DNA of 17,809 nt from Deltaproteobacteria bacterium (GTDB taxonomy: Bacteria; Desulfobacterota_B; Binatia; Bin18). Where the stretch lies: the NCBI GenBank assembly GCA_012271025.1, contig JAAXHF010000439.1:1-17809 (forward strand). The letters run 5' to 3'. Both the position numbers and the translations under genes were made by a program. Under the pieces are notes generated by a model. It searched no databases. It had not been told where the DNA came from and worked only from the letters and a program-made list of their open reading frames with translations. This document shows, in pieces, positions 10,341-17,809 of the stretch (positions are counted from its first letter, which is position 1; the number at the start of each line of letters is the position of its first letter).

Positions 10341-11561
10341 ATGCCACAGCCGATCTATATGGACAACCAGGCCACCACCCCGATGGATCCACGGGTGTTG
10401 GAGGCCATGCTGCCGTACTTCAACGAACACTTTGGCAATGCCGCCAGCCGCAACCATCCCTTTGGCTGGACGGCCGAAGAGGCCGTCGATACCGCCCGCA
10501 GCCAGATTGCCCAGTCCATCGGCGCCAAGCCCAAGGAAATCATTTTCACCAGCGGCGCGACAGAGTCCGACAATCTGGCCATCAAGGGCGTGGCCGAGTT
10601 CTATAAGGACAAGGGCAACCACGTCATCACATGTGTGACCGAACACAAGGCGGTGCTCGACTCCTGCAAGGCGTTGGAACGGGCAGGCAAGGCCGAAGTG
10701 ACCTATCTACCGGTTGATCAATACGGCATGGTCAGCCCGGATGACGTGGCCAACGCCATCACCGATAAAACCGTGCTGATCTCCATCATGGCCGCCAACA
10801 ACGAAATCGGCACCCTGCATCCGGTTCGGGATATCGGCCGGATTGCCAAGGACCGGGGTGTGCTGTTCCACTGTGACGCGACCCAGGGGGTGGGGAAAAT
10901 CCCGATGGATGTCGGGCAGGACGGCATCGACCTGCTGTCCCTGAGCGCCCATAAGCTCTACGGTCCCAAAGGCTGCGGCGCCCTGTACGTGCGGGCCAGA
11001 GGTCCGCGGGTGCGGCTCACCCCGATCATCGACGGTGGTGGGCACGAACGCGGCATGCGGTCCGGCACCCTGAACGTGCCCGGCATCGTCGGCTTCGGTA
11101 AGGCGTGTCAGCTGGCCGTCCAGGAGCTGGAGACCGAGGCGGCGAAGCTCATCGGTTTGCGCACACGGCTGCACGACGGCATCACCGGGGAACTCGAAGA
11201 AGTCTACCTGAACGGACATCCGACCCAGCGCCTGCCCGGCAACCTGAACCTGAGCTTTTCGTATGTGGAGGGCGAATCGCTGCTGATGGGCATCAACAAG
11301 GATGTGGCGCTGTCGTCCGGGTCGGCCTGCACCTCGGCGACGCTCGAGCCCTCGTATGTGTTGAAGGCGCTGGGGGTGGGAGAAGAGCTGGCCCACACCT
11401 CGATTCGGTTCGGGCTGGGCCGCTTCAACACCGAGGCGGAGGTCGATATCGTGGCCAAGCGCATCGTCGAGGTTGTACAGCGGCTGCGTGACCTGTCGCC
11501 GCTGTACGAGATGGCCAAAGAGGGGATTGACCTCAAGTCCGTGCAGTGGAAAACCGCCTGA
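10341..11561 (+). CDS. iscS: IscS, cysteine desulfurase
   Basis: IscS is a PLP enzyme that removes sulfur from cysteine as a persulfide for Fe-S clusters, thiolation and other uses. From ATG 10341 it has 406 residues, the usual size. [15 protein letters not shown] opens the protein, [15 protein letters not shown] and VTEHKAVLD follow, the PLP lysine is K205 in [10 protein letters not shown], and the catalytic cysteine is C330 in [21 protein letters not shown], the group I (IscS-like) loop. The frame extends 15 bases upstream to a GTG, but GAGGA at 10328-10332 with 8-base spacing decides for 10341. It heads the operon iscS-iscA-hscB-hscA-iscX. The usual partner iscU is not next to it. Confidence 0.97.
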   Translation: MPQPIYMDNQATTPMDPRVLEAMLPYFNEHFGNAASRNHPFGWTAEEAVDTARSQIAQSIGAKPKEIIFTSGATESDNLAIKGVAEFYKDKGNHVITCVTEHKAVLDSCKALERAGKAEVTYLPVDQYGMVSPDDVANAITDKTVLISIMAANNEIGTLHPVRDIGRIAKDRGVLFHCDATQGVGKIPMDVGQDGIDLLSLSAHKLYGPKGCGALYVRARGPRVRLTPIIDGGGHERGMRSGTLNVPGIVGFGKACQLAVQELETEAAKLIGLRTRLHDGITGELEEVYLNGHPTQRLPGNLNLSFSYVEGESLLMGINKDVALSSGSACTSATLEPSYVLKALGVGEELAHTSIRFGLGRFNTEAEVDIVAKRIVEVVQRLRDLSPLYEMAKEGIDLKSVQWKTA

Positions 11562-11571
11562 GGAAGACGCC

Positions 11572-11913
11572 ATGGCACAGCCTTCAAAACTGAGAATTGA
11601 TATCAGCGATAATGCGGTGCAGAAGATTCACGCCCTGATCAGCCAGCAGGGCCTGGAGGGCCAGGGCCTGCGGGTGAAAGTCGTGGGCGGCGGGTGTTCC
11701 GGGCTGTCGTACAAAATGAATCTCGACGCCGAACGCAACGGCGACCGGGTGTTTGAGCGTGAGAACGTCAAGGTGCTGGTCGACCGCAAGAGTTTTCTGT
11801 ATCTCCGAGGCACCGAGCTGGACTACTCCGAGAGCCTGATGGACTCCGGGTTCAAGCTCAACAACCCCAACGTGAAACGCTCGTGCGGCTGCGGCAGCTC
11901 TTTCTCGGTGTAG
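11572..11913 (+). CDS. iscA: IscA, A-type Fe-S cluster assembly protein
   Basis: A-type carriers bind iron or Fe-S clusters and pass them to target proteins. The 113-residue protein has the three conserved cysteines: C42 in GGGCSGLSY, and C105 and C107 in the C-terminal SCGCGSSF. The frame is open upstream to 11473, but ATG 11572 with AGGAAG (11561-11566) 5 bases ahead gives the family N-terminus, and the ribosome binding site overlaps the iscS stop. Sequence alone does not firmly separate IscA, SufA and ErpA; its place between iscS and hscB favours IscA. It could partly replace the missing scaffold IscU, although that is speculation. Confidence 0.9.
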   Translation: MAQPSKLRIDISDNAVQKIHALISQQGLEGQGLRVKVVGGGCSGLSYKMNLDAERNGDRVFERENVKVLVDRKSFLYLRGTELDYSESLMDSGFKLNNPNVKRSCGCGSSFSV

Positions 11914-11937
11914 TGATTCTCCCCTGCTCTCGTTCCC

Positions 11938-12606
11938 ATGACCACCCCTGAGACGATCCGCTGCTGGCGCTGCCAGAGCGAGGTCCCGGTCGCGCTGCTG
12001 TGTTCGCGCTGTGAGGCGGTCCAGCCGCTGCCGAGCCAGCTCGACTACTTTCGGGTTCTGGGGGTGGAGTGGAACCCGGCGCTTGATGAATCCGCCCTGT
12101 CCAGCCGCTACTATGAGCTGAGCCGTCGTCTCCATCCCGACCTGTACCAGACCGCCAGCGCCCAGGAACGCGAGGCCAGCCTGCACAACAGCGCGATCAT
12201 CAACCGGGCCTACCGGACCTTGCGCGACCCCGCCCAGCGCGGGGTGTACTGGCTGGAACTCCACGGCGAAAAGCTCGGCGCGAACAATAACCGGGTGCCG
12301 CCCCAACTGGCCAGTCTGGTCTTTGCGGTCCAGGAACAGCTCGAAGAGCTGCGTGACGCCCGCCGGGCGGGCAAACAGGCCGAGGTTGACGACGCCCTGA
12401 GCCAGCTGCGAACCCAGCTCGAAGAGCAACGGGCGCAAACCCAGGCCGCCCTGACCCGGAATTTTTCTCGCTGGCAGGATGATTCGCCTTCACCTGAGAC
12501 ATCCGCCCTGCTGGCCGAGCTGAAAAGCGTCCTGTCTGAGCTGGCCTATCTGCGGACCCTCTTACGGGATGTGGAAAAGGAAAACGAGGTATCGTGGAAC
12601 GCATAG
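11938..12606 (+). CDS. hscB: HscB, J-domain co-chaperone for Fe-S assembly with N-terminal zinc-finger-like motif
   Basis: HscB stimulates the ATPase of HscA and in known systems delivers IscU to it. This 222-residue protein is longer than E. coli HscB (about 171) because it starts with a four-cysteine motif (C9, C12, C22, C25; CWRC and CSRC), probably a zinc site, similar in layout to that of human HSCB. The J-domain follows at about residues 34-105, with [11 protein letters not shown] and the catalytic HPD at 66-68. After it comes a helical, Gln/Glu-rich C-terminal domain typical of HscB (about 130-215). The coding region overlaps the start of hscA by 13 bases, a sign of translational coupling. 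No strong ribosome binding site lies before ATG 11938. Confidence 0.92.
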   Translation: MTTPETIRCWRCQSEVPVALLCSRCEAVQPLPSQLDYFRVLGVEWNPALDESALSSRYYELSRRLHPDLYQTASAQEREASLHNSAIINRAYRTLRDPAQRGVYWLELHGEKLGANNNRVPPQLASLVFAVQEQLEELRDARRAGKQAEVDDALSQLRTQLEEQRAQTQAALTRNFSRWQDDSPSPETSALLAELKSVLSELAYLRTLLRDVEKENEVSWNA

Positions 12607-14423
12607 TCGGTATTGATCTGGGAACCACCAACAGCCTGATCGCCTACATCGACGGGGAGACCCCCCGGGTGCTGACCGATGCCCACACCGACAGCGGCCT
12701 GTTGCCGTCGGTGGTCAGCTTTCTGCCCGACGGCACGTCTCTGGTCGGCTCCCGAGCCGCCCTCCGCGAGGCCGCCCATCCCCTGACCACGCTGCGCTCG
12801 GTCAAGCGTTTCATGGGCCTGGGCATGGAGCATGTGAGTGACGAGGACCGTCGGCGCTACGCGTTTGTCCCGGACGATGGCGAGCAGGAAAACCAGGCCA
12901 TCGTCCGCTTTGCCGTGCATGATCGCAGCTATACCCCGCCCGAGATTTCTGCCGCTATCCTGCGCGACCTCCGCCAACGGGCTGAGGCGGCCCTGCACGA
13001 ACCGATCAAAAAGGTCGTGATTACGGTGCCGGCCTACTTCAACGACTCGCAGCGCCAAGCCACCAAGGACGCCGGCCGGCTGGCCGGCCTGGAGGTCATT
13101 CGTCTGGTCAACGAGCCTACCGCGGCCTCGCTGGCCTACGGTCTGGACAAGCAGGAAGAGGGCCTGATCGCCGTGTATGATTTTGGCGGCGGGACCTTTG
13201 ACATCTCTATTCTGCGCCTTCACACGGGTATTTTTGAGGTGCTGGCGACCAACGGGGATACCCGACTCGGCGGCGATGATGTGGACCAGCGTCTGGCTGA
13301 GCGCTTTGTGCTCAGCGGGCTGGCCGAAGAGTTGCGAAACGACGCCCAGGTCTTGAGCCAGGCCCAGGCTGCGGCCAAAGCGGCCAAACAGGCCCTGTCG
13401 GCCCAGCCCCAGACCCGGCTGTCGCTCAGCCTGCCCGACAGGGGGATCGCCTTCGAGCAGTCCCTCAGTCGCCATGAGCTGGAGTCGGCGGTCGACGATA
13501 TTATCGCCCGCACCCTGGTCCCGTGTCGCCAGGCCCTCAAGGACGCTGGCGTGGCGGCGGCCGATATTGGCGCCGTGGTCCTGGTCGGCGGCTCGACCCG
13601 GATGCCTCTGGTGCGCCAGCGGGTGGCGGAATTCTTCGGCCGCAGCCCGCTGACCGACCTCGATCCCGACCAGGTCGTGGCCCTCGGCGCGGCCGTGCAG
13701 GCCGACACCTTGTCGGGTCGGCGCAAAGACATGCTGCTGCTCGATGTCGTGCCGCTGTCCCTCGGCATCGAGACCATGGGTGGGGTGATGAGCCAGATTC
13801 TGGAGCGCAACACCACTATTCCGGCCATTGTCAAAGAAATGTTCACCACTGCGGTGGACGATCAGACCGCAGTCGAGGTGCATGTCCTGCAGGGCGAGCG
13901 CGAGCTGGCTCAAGACTGTCGCAGCCTGGCCCAATTTTCGATTCCCATTGAGCCCCAGCCGGCAGGCGTACCGCGGGTCGAGGTCACGTTCATGATCGAC
14001 GCCAACGGCATCCTGAATGTCTCGGCGCTCGATCTGCGGACCGGCCGTGAACGGTCGGTGGATGTCAAGCCGTCCTACGGGCTGAATGACGAGGAGATCG
14101 AGCAGCTGCTCGAAGAATCGATCGATTATGCCGAACAGGACTTTGACCAGCGACTGCTGATCGAGGCCCGGGTTGAGGCCGAGACGATTCTCAACGCCAC
14201 CCACAAGGCCCTCCAGGCCAACGCCGCAGCGCTCCAAGAGGACGAAGCCGACCGCATCAACGCGGCCGTCGAGGCGCTCCAGACCGCCACCGCCGGCCAG
14301 GACTTCGATCTGATCCGTGAACTGAGCGAGGCCCTGAGCGAGGTCACCGAGCCGTTCGCCCAGCGTATCATGGATACCTCGATCCAGGCCGCGCTGGCCG
14401 ACAAACGCTTATCCGAGGTGTAA
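12594..14423 (+). CDS. hscA: HscA, Hsp70-type chaperone for Fe-S assembly
   Basis: HscA is a specialised DnaK relative that helps transfer clusters from the scaffold. Its 609 residues are close to the E. coli length (616). The ATPase domain has [15 protein letters not shown] (6-20), [48 protein letters not shown] and [13 protein letters not shown]. The linker [14 protein letters not shown] leads to the substrate-binding domain with [13 protein letters not shown], and a helical lid follows. The start is GTG 12594, inside the end of hscB. It is assigned as HscA and not DnaK by the short C-terminus without an acidic EEVD-like or Gly-rich tail and by its place between hscB and iscX. Confidence 0.94.
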   Translation: MERIVGIDLGTTNSLIAYIDGETPRVLTDAHTDSGLLPSVVSFLPDGTSLVGSRAALREAAHPLTTLRSVKRFMGLGMEHVSDEDRRRYAFVPDDGEQENQAIVRFAVHDRSYTPPEISAAILRDLRQRAEAALHEPIKKVVITVPAYFNDSQRQATKDAGRLAGLEVIRLVNEPTAASLAYGLDKQEEGLIAVYDFGGGTFDISILRLHTGIFEVLATNGDTRLGGDDVDQRLAERFVLSGLAEELRNDAQVLSQAQAAAKAAKQALSAQPQTRLSLSLPDRGIAFEQSLSRHELESAVDDIIARTLVPCRQALKDAGVAAADIGAVVLVGGSTRMPLVRQRVAEFFGRSPLTDLDPDQVVALGAAVQADTLSGRRKDMLLLDVVPLSLGIETMGGVMSQILERNTTIPAIVKEMFTTAVDDQTAVEVHVLQGERELAQDCRSLAQFSIPIEPQPAGVPRVEVTFMIDANGILNVSALDLRTGRERSVDVKPSYGLNDEEIEQLLEESIDYAEQDFDQRLLIEARVEAETILNATHKALQANAAALQEDEADRINAAVEALQTATAGQDFDLIRELSEALSEVTEPFAQRIMDTSIQAALADKRLSEV

Positions 14424-14426
14424 AGC

Positions 14427-14642
14427 ATGCCCTTGTACTGGGACAGTGTGGAAGAAATTGCCGAGGCATTATTGGACGCCTACCCCGAGACCGAGCCGCT
14501 GAGCATCCGCTTTACCGATCTGCTCAAATGGGTGACCCAACTCGACGGCTTTGTCGATGATCCGAAAGATGTGAGCGAGGGCAAGCTAGAGGCTATACAA
14601 ATGGCGTGGTTCGCACTATATAACGAAGAGAACGAAGACTGA
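14427..14642 (+). CDS. iscX: IscX, small acidic Fe-S assembly regulator
   Basis: IscX is a small acidic protein that binds IscS and iron and modulates the rate of cluster assembly. The 71-residue product matches the family (about 66 residues): LYWDSVEEIAEALLDAYPETEPL, read in parts, then IRFTDLLKWVTQLDGF and a DDPKDVSEGKLEAI segment. The ATG is 3 bases after the hscA stop, with GAGGTG (14415-14420) at 6-base spacing. It closes the isc operon. No ferredoxin gene lies between hscA and iscX, as there is in the E. coli layout. Confidence 0.9.
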   Translation: MPLYWDSVEEIAEALLDAYPETEPLSIRFTDLLKWVTQLDGFVDDPKDVSEGKLEAIQMAWFALYNEENED

Positions 14643-14756
14643 CCTGTCATCTCTTGCGAACAGCTCTCCCGGGGCGGCTCGCTTGGAGAGGGAGGTGTGG
14701 ATGTGGTGGATTGAGGCTGAGGGGGAATCCTTCACCAAGAAAGACGGAGCTGCTCT

Positions 14757-15191
14757 ATGCAACACACACCGAGTGTCGATGGCTTGGCCGCCATCTTTGA
14801 ACCCAGTATTCTTGTTCCGGTCCAGTTTTTTGCCGGTCTGCGCCACAAAGCTCCGGCCGAGGGGGAACGGCGGCTGATGCTGGCCATTCTGGAAGACGCG
14901 ATTGAGTGCTTCCAGAAACACCTGTGGGCCACGGATCGCAAACGCCGCCAGCTGCACGACGCTGCCGAGCTGTGGTTCCTGGCCGACGAGCCGGGCTGGC
15001 TGTTTTCTTTTGTCAATATCTGCGCGGCGTTTGAGATTCATCCGGCCTGCCTGCGCCAGGGCTTGCTGGACTGGAAAACCCGCCAGCTGGCCGGCCCGGC
15101 CAGCCAGCGCAGCGCGTCCGCGCAGCCCCTGTCCTGGAAGAGGAAACGTGTCCTCCATCACTCTCAAGAGGTTGACACGTTTCCTCTTTGA
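14757..15191 (+). CDS. small soluble protein of unknown function, C-terminus extended by repeat copy 3
   Basis: A 144-residue protein with no recognised enzymatic motif. The core (about 20-112) is helical and rich in Leu, Glu and aromatic residues: RRLMLAILEDAIECFQKH, DAAELWFLADEPGWLFSFVN, then ICAAFEIHPACLRQGLLDW. It resembles small conserved proteins of unknown function that I recall from deltaproteobacteria; this is memory, not a search. The start ATG 14757 is supported by GGAG (14746-14749) at 7-base spacing. The conserved part seems to end near LLDWKTRQ. The last 17 residues (KRKRVLHHSQEVDTFPL) and the stop are encoded entirely by the palindromic repeat. The gene is in the same frame as sppA, separated only by TGA and one codon. 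Confidence 0.7.
   Translation: MQHTPSVDGLAAIFEPSILVPVQFFAGLRHKAPAEGERRLMLAILEDAIECFQKHLWATDRKRRQLHDAAELWFLADEPGWLFSFVNICAAFEIHPACLRQGLLDWKTRQLAGPASQRSASAQPLSWKRKRVLHHSQEVDTFPL
15137..15190 (+). repeat. 54-bp palindromic repeat, copy 3
   Basis: Perfect 15-bp arms AAGAGGAAACGTGTC (15138-15152) and GACACGTTTCCTCTT (15174-15188) around a 21-nt loop. It is in the same orientation as copy 1 and differs from it at three loop positions only. It encodes the tail and most of the stop codon of the upstream small protein. The sppA ATG starts 5 bases after its end, so any transcript crossing the junction would carry a long hairpin just before the sppA start. Confidence 0.9.
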
Positions 15192-15194
15192 GCC

Positions 15195-16919
15195 ATGGCG
15201 GTCGCTTCGCGCATTGTCGGCGTGTGCCGTGGCCTGATTCGACCGGCGGTTCGCAGCCTGCTGTGGACAACCGACCGACTGGCTTCCCTGTTGGGCCGCC
15301 GCCCGGCCTACAATACCCTGCTGCTGGATATCGGCGCCTCAGCGGCCGAAGAGCCGCCGTCCGCGCTGCACGCCCTGCTGCGTCCCCGGCCGCCCGATCT
15401 CTTGACGCTGACCTCGCTGCTGCGCTGGGCCGCCGAAGACGACCACCTCCGGGCCGTGGTGGTCAGCCTGTCACAGCTCGATATGGGCTGGGCTCAGCTC
15501 CAGAGCCTGCGCCGGTCGCTGCTCAGCCTCCGCCAGGCCGGCAAACAGGTGTGGGTCCACCTGGCCGAGGGAAGCATGCGGGAGTACTATCTGGCCAGCG
15601 CGGCCGACACGCTCGTGCTGGCGCCAGCCGGCCACCTGAGCGTGCTCGGCCTGGCGACCGAGGTCGTGTTCTTCAAGGGCGCGCTTGATACGCTCGGAAT
15701 CGAGGCCCAGGTCAGCCAGGCTGGTCGCTATAAAGCGGCCGGAGAACCCTTCACCCGCAGGTCCATGTCCGCCGCCCATCGAGAGATGATGGACGGCCTG
15801 CTGGACGATGTGTACGATCAAATCGTCGAGGCTATCGCCCGTGGCCGGAACAAGGACAAGGCTGCTGTGCGGGAGTTGATCGATCAGGGGCTGTTTCTGG
15901 CCGCAGAAGCGCAGACCAGCGGTCTGATCGATCATGTCGCCTATGCGGACGAGCTGCCCGGGCTGCTTGAGCCGCTGATCGGCGAGGTGAAGCTGATCGA
16001 GGCTGCGGCCTACCGGCGGCAGCGGACGGGGGTGATACGGCGGCAGCTGTGGCGCGGCGAGGTTCACACCATCGGCCTGATAACGGTGAACGGCCCGATC
16101 AAGTACGGCCACACCACCGAACGGGCCGGCGGCGGACGGACGCTTGGCTCGACCGATTTCATTCGCGTCCTGCAATCCCTCGCCGACCGGTCCGAGATTG
16201 CCGGCCTGGTACTGCGCATTGTCAGCCCCGGCGGTTCGGGCCTGGCATCTGACCTCATGTGGCACGAGCTGCTCCGCGTCCGAGAGCGCATGCCGGTCGT
16301 CGTTTCGATGGGTGACGTGGCGGCCTCGGGCGGCTACTATCTGGCCTTGGCCGGGACCCGAGTGTTTGCCGAAGAAGCCAGTATCACCGGCTCAATCGGC
16401 GTCATTGCCGGCAAGCCGGTGCTGCACAATCTGTACACTCAGCTCGGGCTCAGCAAGGATATTCTTACCCGCGGCCAACGGGCGGCGCTGTTTTCCGATT
16501 ACCTGGCCTTCACCTCTGCCGAGCAGGAGCGGCTTGACCTCGAAGTGCAGGCGTTTTACCGCGATTTCATGCACAAAGTCGCCGACTGCCGCGGCCTCAG
16601 CCTGGCTGCGGTGGAGCCGCTGGCGCAGGGCCGGGTGTGGACGGGACGCCAGGCCTGGGCGCACGGCCTGGTCGATAGCCTGGGCGGGCTTGAAGAGGCT
16701 ATTGCCGCACTCAAACAGCACCTCGGGGTTGCCCCGGACCGGCCCGTGCGGCTGGTGCGTTTCCCTCGTCCGGCCTCCCTGTGGCGCCTGCCCGGCCTAC
16801 GGCGTTTGCTGCCCAGACTGGGGTTCGGGCCGGACGCTGGATCCCTGGCGGGCAGCCGGCCGTGGTGGGAGCGGGATCGAATCTGGGCTATTTTGCCGGT
16901 GTCTTTTCGTTTTTTGTAA
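15195..16919 (+). CDS. sppA: SppA-type signal peptide peptidase (S49 family, tandem domain)
   Basis: SppA degrades leftover signal peptides and other peptides at the membrane. The 574-residue protein has the two-domain form of E. coli SppA. The general-base lysine is K180 in AGRYKAAGEPFTR and the nucleophile is S378 in GDVAASGGYYLAL, preceded by LRIVSPGGSG and followed by ASITGSIGVIAGK. The N-terminal 50 residues contain scattered arginines and no convincing transmembrane anchor, unlike the E. coli enzyme. ATG 15195 is the first start in the frame after the repeat; there is no usable Shine-Dalgarno sequence, and GTG 15222 is an alternative. The C-terminus ends in a basic, aromatic stretch (SFRFL) with no known motif. 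Confidence 0.88.
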   Translation: MAVASRIVGVCRGLIRPAVRSLLWTTDRLASLLGRRPAYNTLLLDIGASAAEEPPSALHALLRPRPPDLLTLTSLLRWAAEDDHLRAVVVSLSQLDMGWAQLQSLRRSLLSLRQAGKQVWVHLAEGSMREYYLASAADTLVLAPAGHLSVLGLATEVVFFKGALDTLGIEAQVSQAGRYKAAGEPFTRRSMSAAHREMMDGLLDDVYDQIVEAIARGRNKDKAAVRELIDQGLFLAAEAQTSGLIDHVAYADELPGLLEPLIGEVKLIEAAAYRRQRTGVIRRQLWRGEVHTIGLITVNGPIKYGHTTERAGGGRTLGSTDFIRVLQSLADRSEIAGLVLRIVSPGGSGLASDLMWHELLRVRERMPVVVSMGDVAASGGYYLALAGTRVFAEEASITGSIGVIAGKPVLHNLYTQLGLSKDILTRGQRAALFSDYLAFTSAEQERLDLEVQAFYRDFMHKVADCRGLSLAAVEPLAQGRVWTGRQAWAHGLVDSLGGLEEAIAALKQHLGVAPDRPVRLVRFPRPASLWRLPGLRRLLPRLGFGPDAGSLAGSRPWWERDRIWAILPVSFRFL

Positions 16920-16968
16920 CCTAGGGCGCAGGATTGTGCGAAAGACGGTCAAACCGTGGTTCATCAGC

Positions 16969-16997
16969 TTGTAATAGAGGGGGGGCTTGGCTATTCT
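16969..16997 (+). promoter_or_regulatory. possible sigma70-like promoter for korA
   Basis: TTGTAA (16969-16974), a 17-base spacer and TATTCT (16992-16997) each match four of six consensus bases. They lie in the 161-base gap between sppA and korA, with a leader of roughly 75 bases before the ATG. The GC-rich setting makes such an AT-containing pair more notable, but it remains a pattern match. Confidence 0.35.
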
Positions 16998-17080
16998 GCC
17001 GCCGTCTTTCCGCTGGCCTCGGGGACAAGCTTGAACTGAATCCGGTCTGTCGCAAATATCACGTTGAGGAGGGTACACGC

Positions 17081-17809
17081 ATGGCAACGAACCCTGCGGG
17101 GGCTCCGCTGGAAAAACCCGTCCAGGAATTGGACAATGTGGTGATCCGCTTTGCCGGGGACTCCGGCGACGGTATGCAGCTCACGGGCAACCAGTTCACA
17201 ACCGAGTCCGTTCTGGCGGGCAACGATATTGGTACGCTGCCGGACTTTCCGGCCGAAATCCGGGCGCCGACCGGAACGTTGTACGGGGTGAGCGCCTTTC
17301 AGGTCAACTTCAGCAACGACACGGTCTACACCCCGGGTGACGATCTCGACGCGCTGGTAGCCATGAATCCGGCTGCCCTCAAGACCAATCTCGGCGACCT
17401 CAAGCCCAACGGCATTGTCATCGTCAACACGGCCGAGTTCAGTCCCGCCAATCTCAGAAAAGCCCAGTACGAGACCAGCCCGCTGGATGACAGCACGCTG
17501 GACGGCTACCAGAGCTACCGGGTCGATGTCACCAAGATGACGACCGAGGCGCTCAAGAGCCTGAACCTGCCGAACCGCACGGTCATGCGCTGCCGCAACT
17601 TTTTTGCCCTGGGCGTGGTCTCGTGGCTGTTCAACCGTCCCATCGAACCCACCCTGGAGTGGATTCAAAACCGGTTCAAGAGAACGCCTGAAATCGCCGA
17701 GGCCAACACCCTGGCGCTCAAGGGCGGCTACAATCTGGCCGAGAACACCGAGCTGTTCGCCTCCTCGTACGAGATCAAGCCGGCCCAGATCGCGCCTGGC
17801 ACCTACCGC
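17081..17809 (+). CDS. korA: 2-oxoacid:ferredoxin oxidoreductase, fused gamma-alpha subunit (KorA type), cut at right edge
   Basis: Enzymes of this family oxidatively decarboxylate a 2-oxoacid (2-oxoglutarate, or another) to acyl-CoA and reduce ferredoxin. The visible 243 codons start with a short extension, then NVVIRFAGDSGDGMQLTGNQF (read in parts; GDSGDGMQ at 26-33), DFPAEIRAPTGTLYGVSAFQ and NPAALKTNLGDLKPNGIVIVN. This is the gamma domain at the N-terminus of the fused alpha subunit; the alpha domain and the probable beta-subunit gene lie beyond the window. The start is firm: GAGGAGG (17066-17072), 8 bases before ATG 17081. The exact 2-oxoacid cannot be told from this part. The frame is open to the last base. 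Confidence 0.88.
   Translation, partial: MATNPAGAPLEKPVQELDNVVIRFAGDSGDGMQLTGNQFTTESVLAGNDIGTLPDFPAEIRAPTGTLYGVSAFQVNFSNDTVYTPGDDLDALVAMNPAALKTNLGDLKPNGIVIVNTAEFSPANLRKAQYETSPLDDSTLDGYQSYRVDVTKMTTEALKSLNLPNRTVMRCRNFFALGVVSWLFNRPIEPTLEWIQNRFKRTPEIAEANTLALKGGYNLAENTELFASSYEIKPAQIAPGTYR

Noticed and set aside
12546..14237. A 563-codon open frame on the minus strand opposite hscA
   Set aside because: It mirrors the codon structure of hscA, shows no recognisable domain, and the plus-strand HscA is certain.
16945..16957. A small hairpin ACGGT-CAA-ACCGT after sppA as a terminator
   Set aside because: Only a 5-bp stem and no T-run follows, so it is too weak to call.

Overview
The window is 17.8 kb of GC-rich, gene-dense bacterial DNA. 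All genes lie on the + strand and gaps are short. A TonB-dependent outer-membrane receptor marks a Gram-negative (diderm) organism. A split GcvPA/GcvPB P-protein, an HscA/HscB/IscX iron-sulfur set, and a KorA-type 2-oxoacid:ferredoxin oxidoreductase with fused gamma and alpha domains would fit a deltaproteobacterium-like or other uncultivated diderm lineage. That placement is an inference. No rRNA or tRNA is present to fix the taxonomy, and no plasmid, phage or transposase gene is visible.

Layout. (1) 1-2251: a TonB-dependent receptor, cut at the left edge and split between two reading frames at a C-run/G-run hairpin near 1337-1370. (2) 2381-7715: a one-carbon island, folD-gcvT-gcvH-gcvPA-gcvPB, encoding the glycine cleavage system plus the enzyme that converts its methylene-THF product to formyl-THF. 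(3) 7734-10220: a UvrA-family ATPase of 828 residues that keeps the UvrB-binding region but lacks the usual insertion domain. (4) 10341-14642: an Fe-S assembly operon iscS-iscA-hscB-hscA-iscX behind a good sigma70-like promoter, with no iscU, iscR or fdx. (5) 14757-16919: a small protein of unknown function, then an SppA-type peptidase. (6) 17081 to the end: the start of a korA gene with its own promoter-like sequence and a strong ribosome binding site.

The clearest unexplained structure is a 54-bp palindromic repeat with 15-bp arms (core GAAGAGGAAACGTGTC ... GACACGTTTCCTCTT). It occurs three times: right after the TonB receptor stop (2252-2305), inverted at the folD/gcvT junction (3227-3280), and at the junction of the small protein and sppA (15137-15190). 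The loop is conserved as well as the arms. In two cases the repeat supplies the last codons and the stop of the upstream gene. I see no known element class that it matches.

The genes are connected by metabolism. The gcv system and FolD feed C1 units into folate. Lipoyl-GcvH depends on Fe-S-dependent lipoate synthesis, and KorA-type enzymes need Fe-S clusters and ferredoxin, so the isc operon may support both neighbours. This link is inference from content and proximity only.
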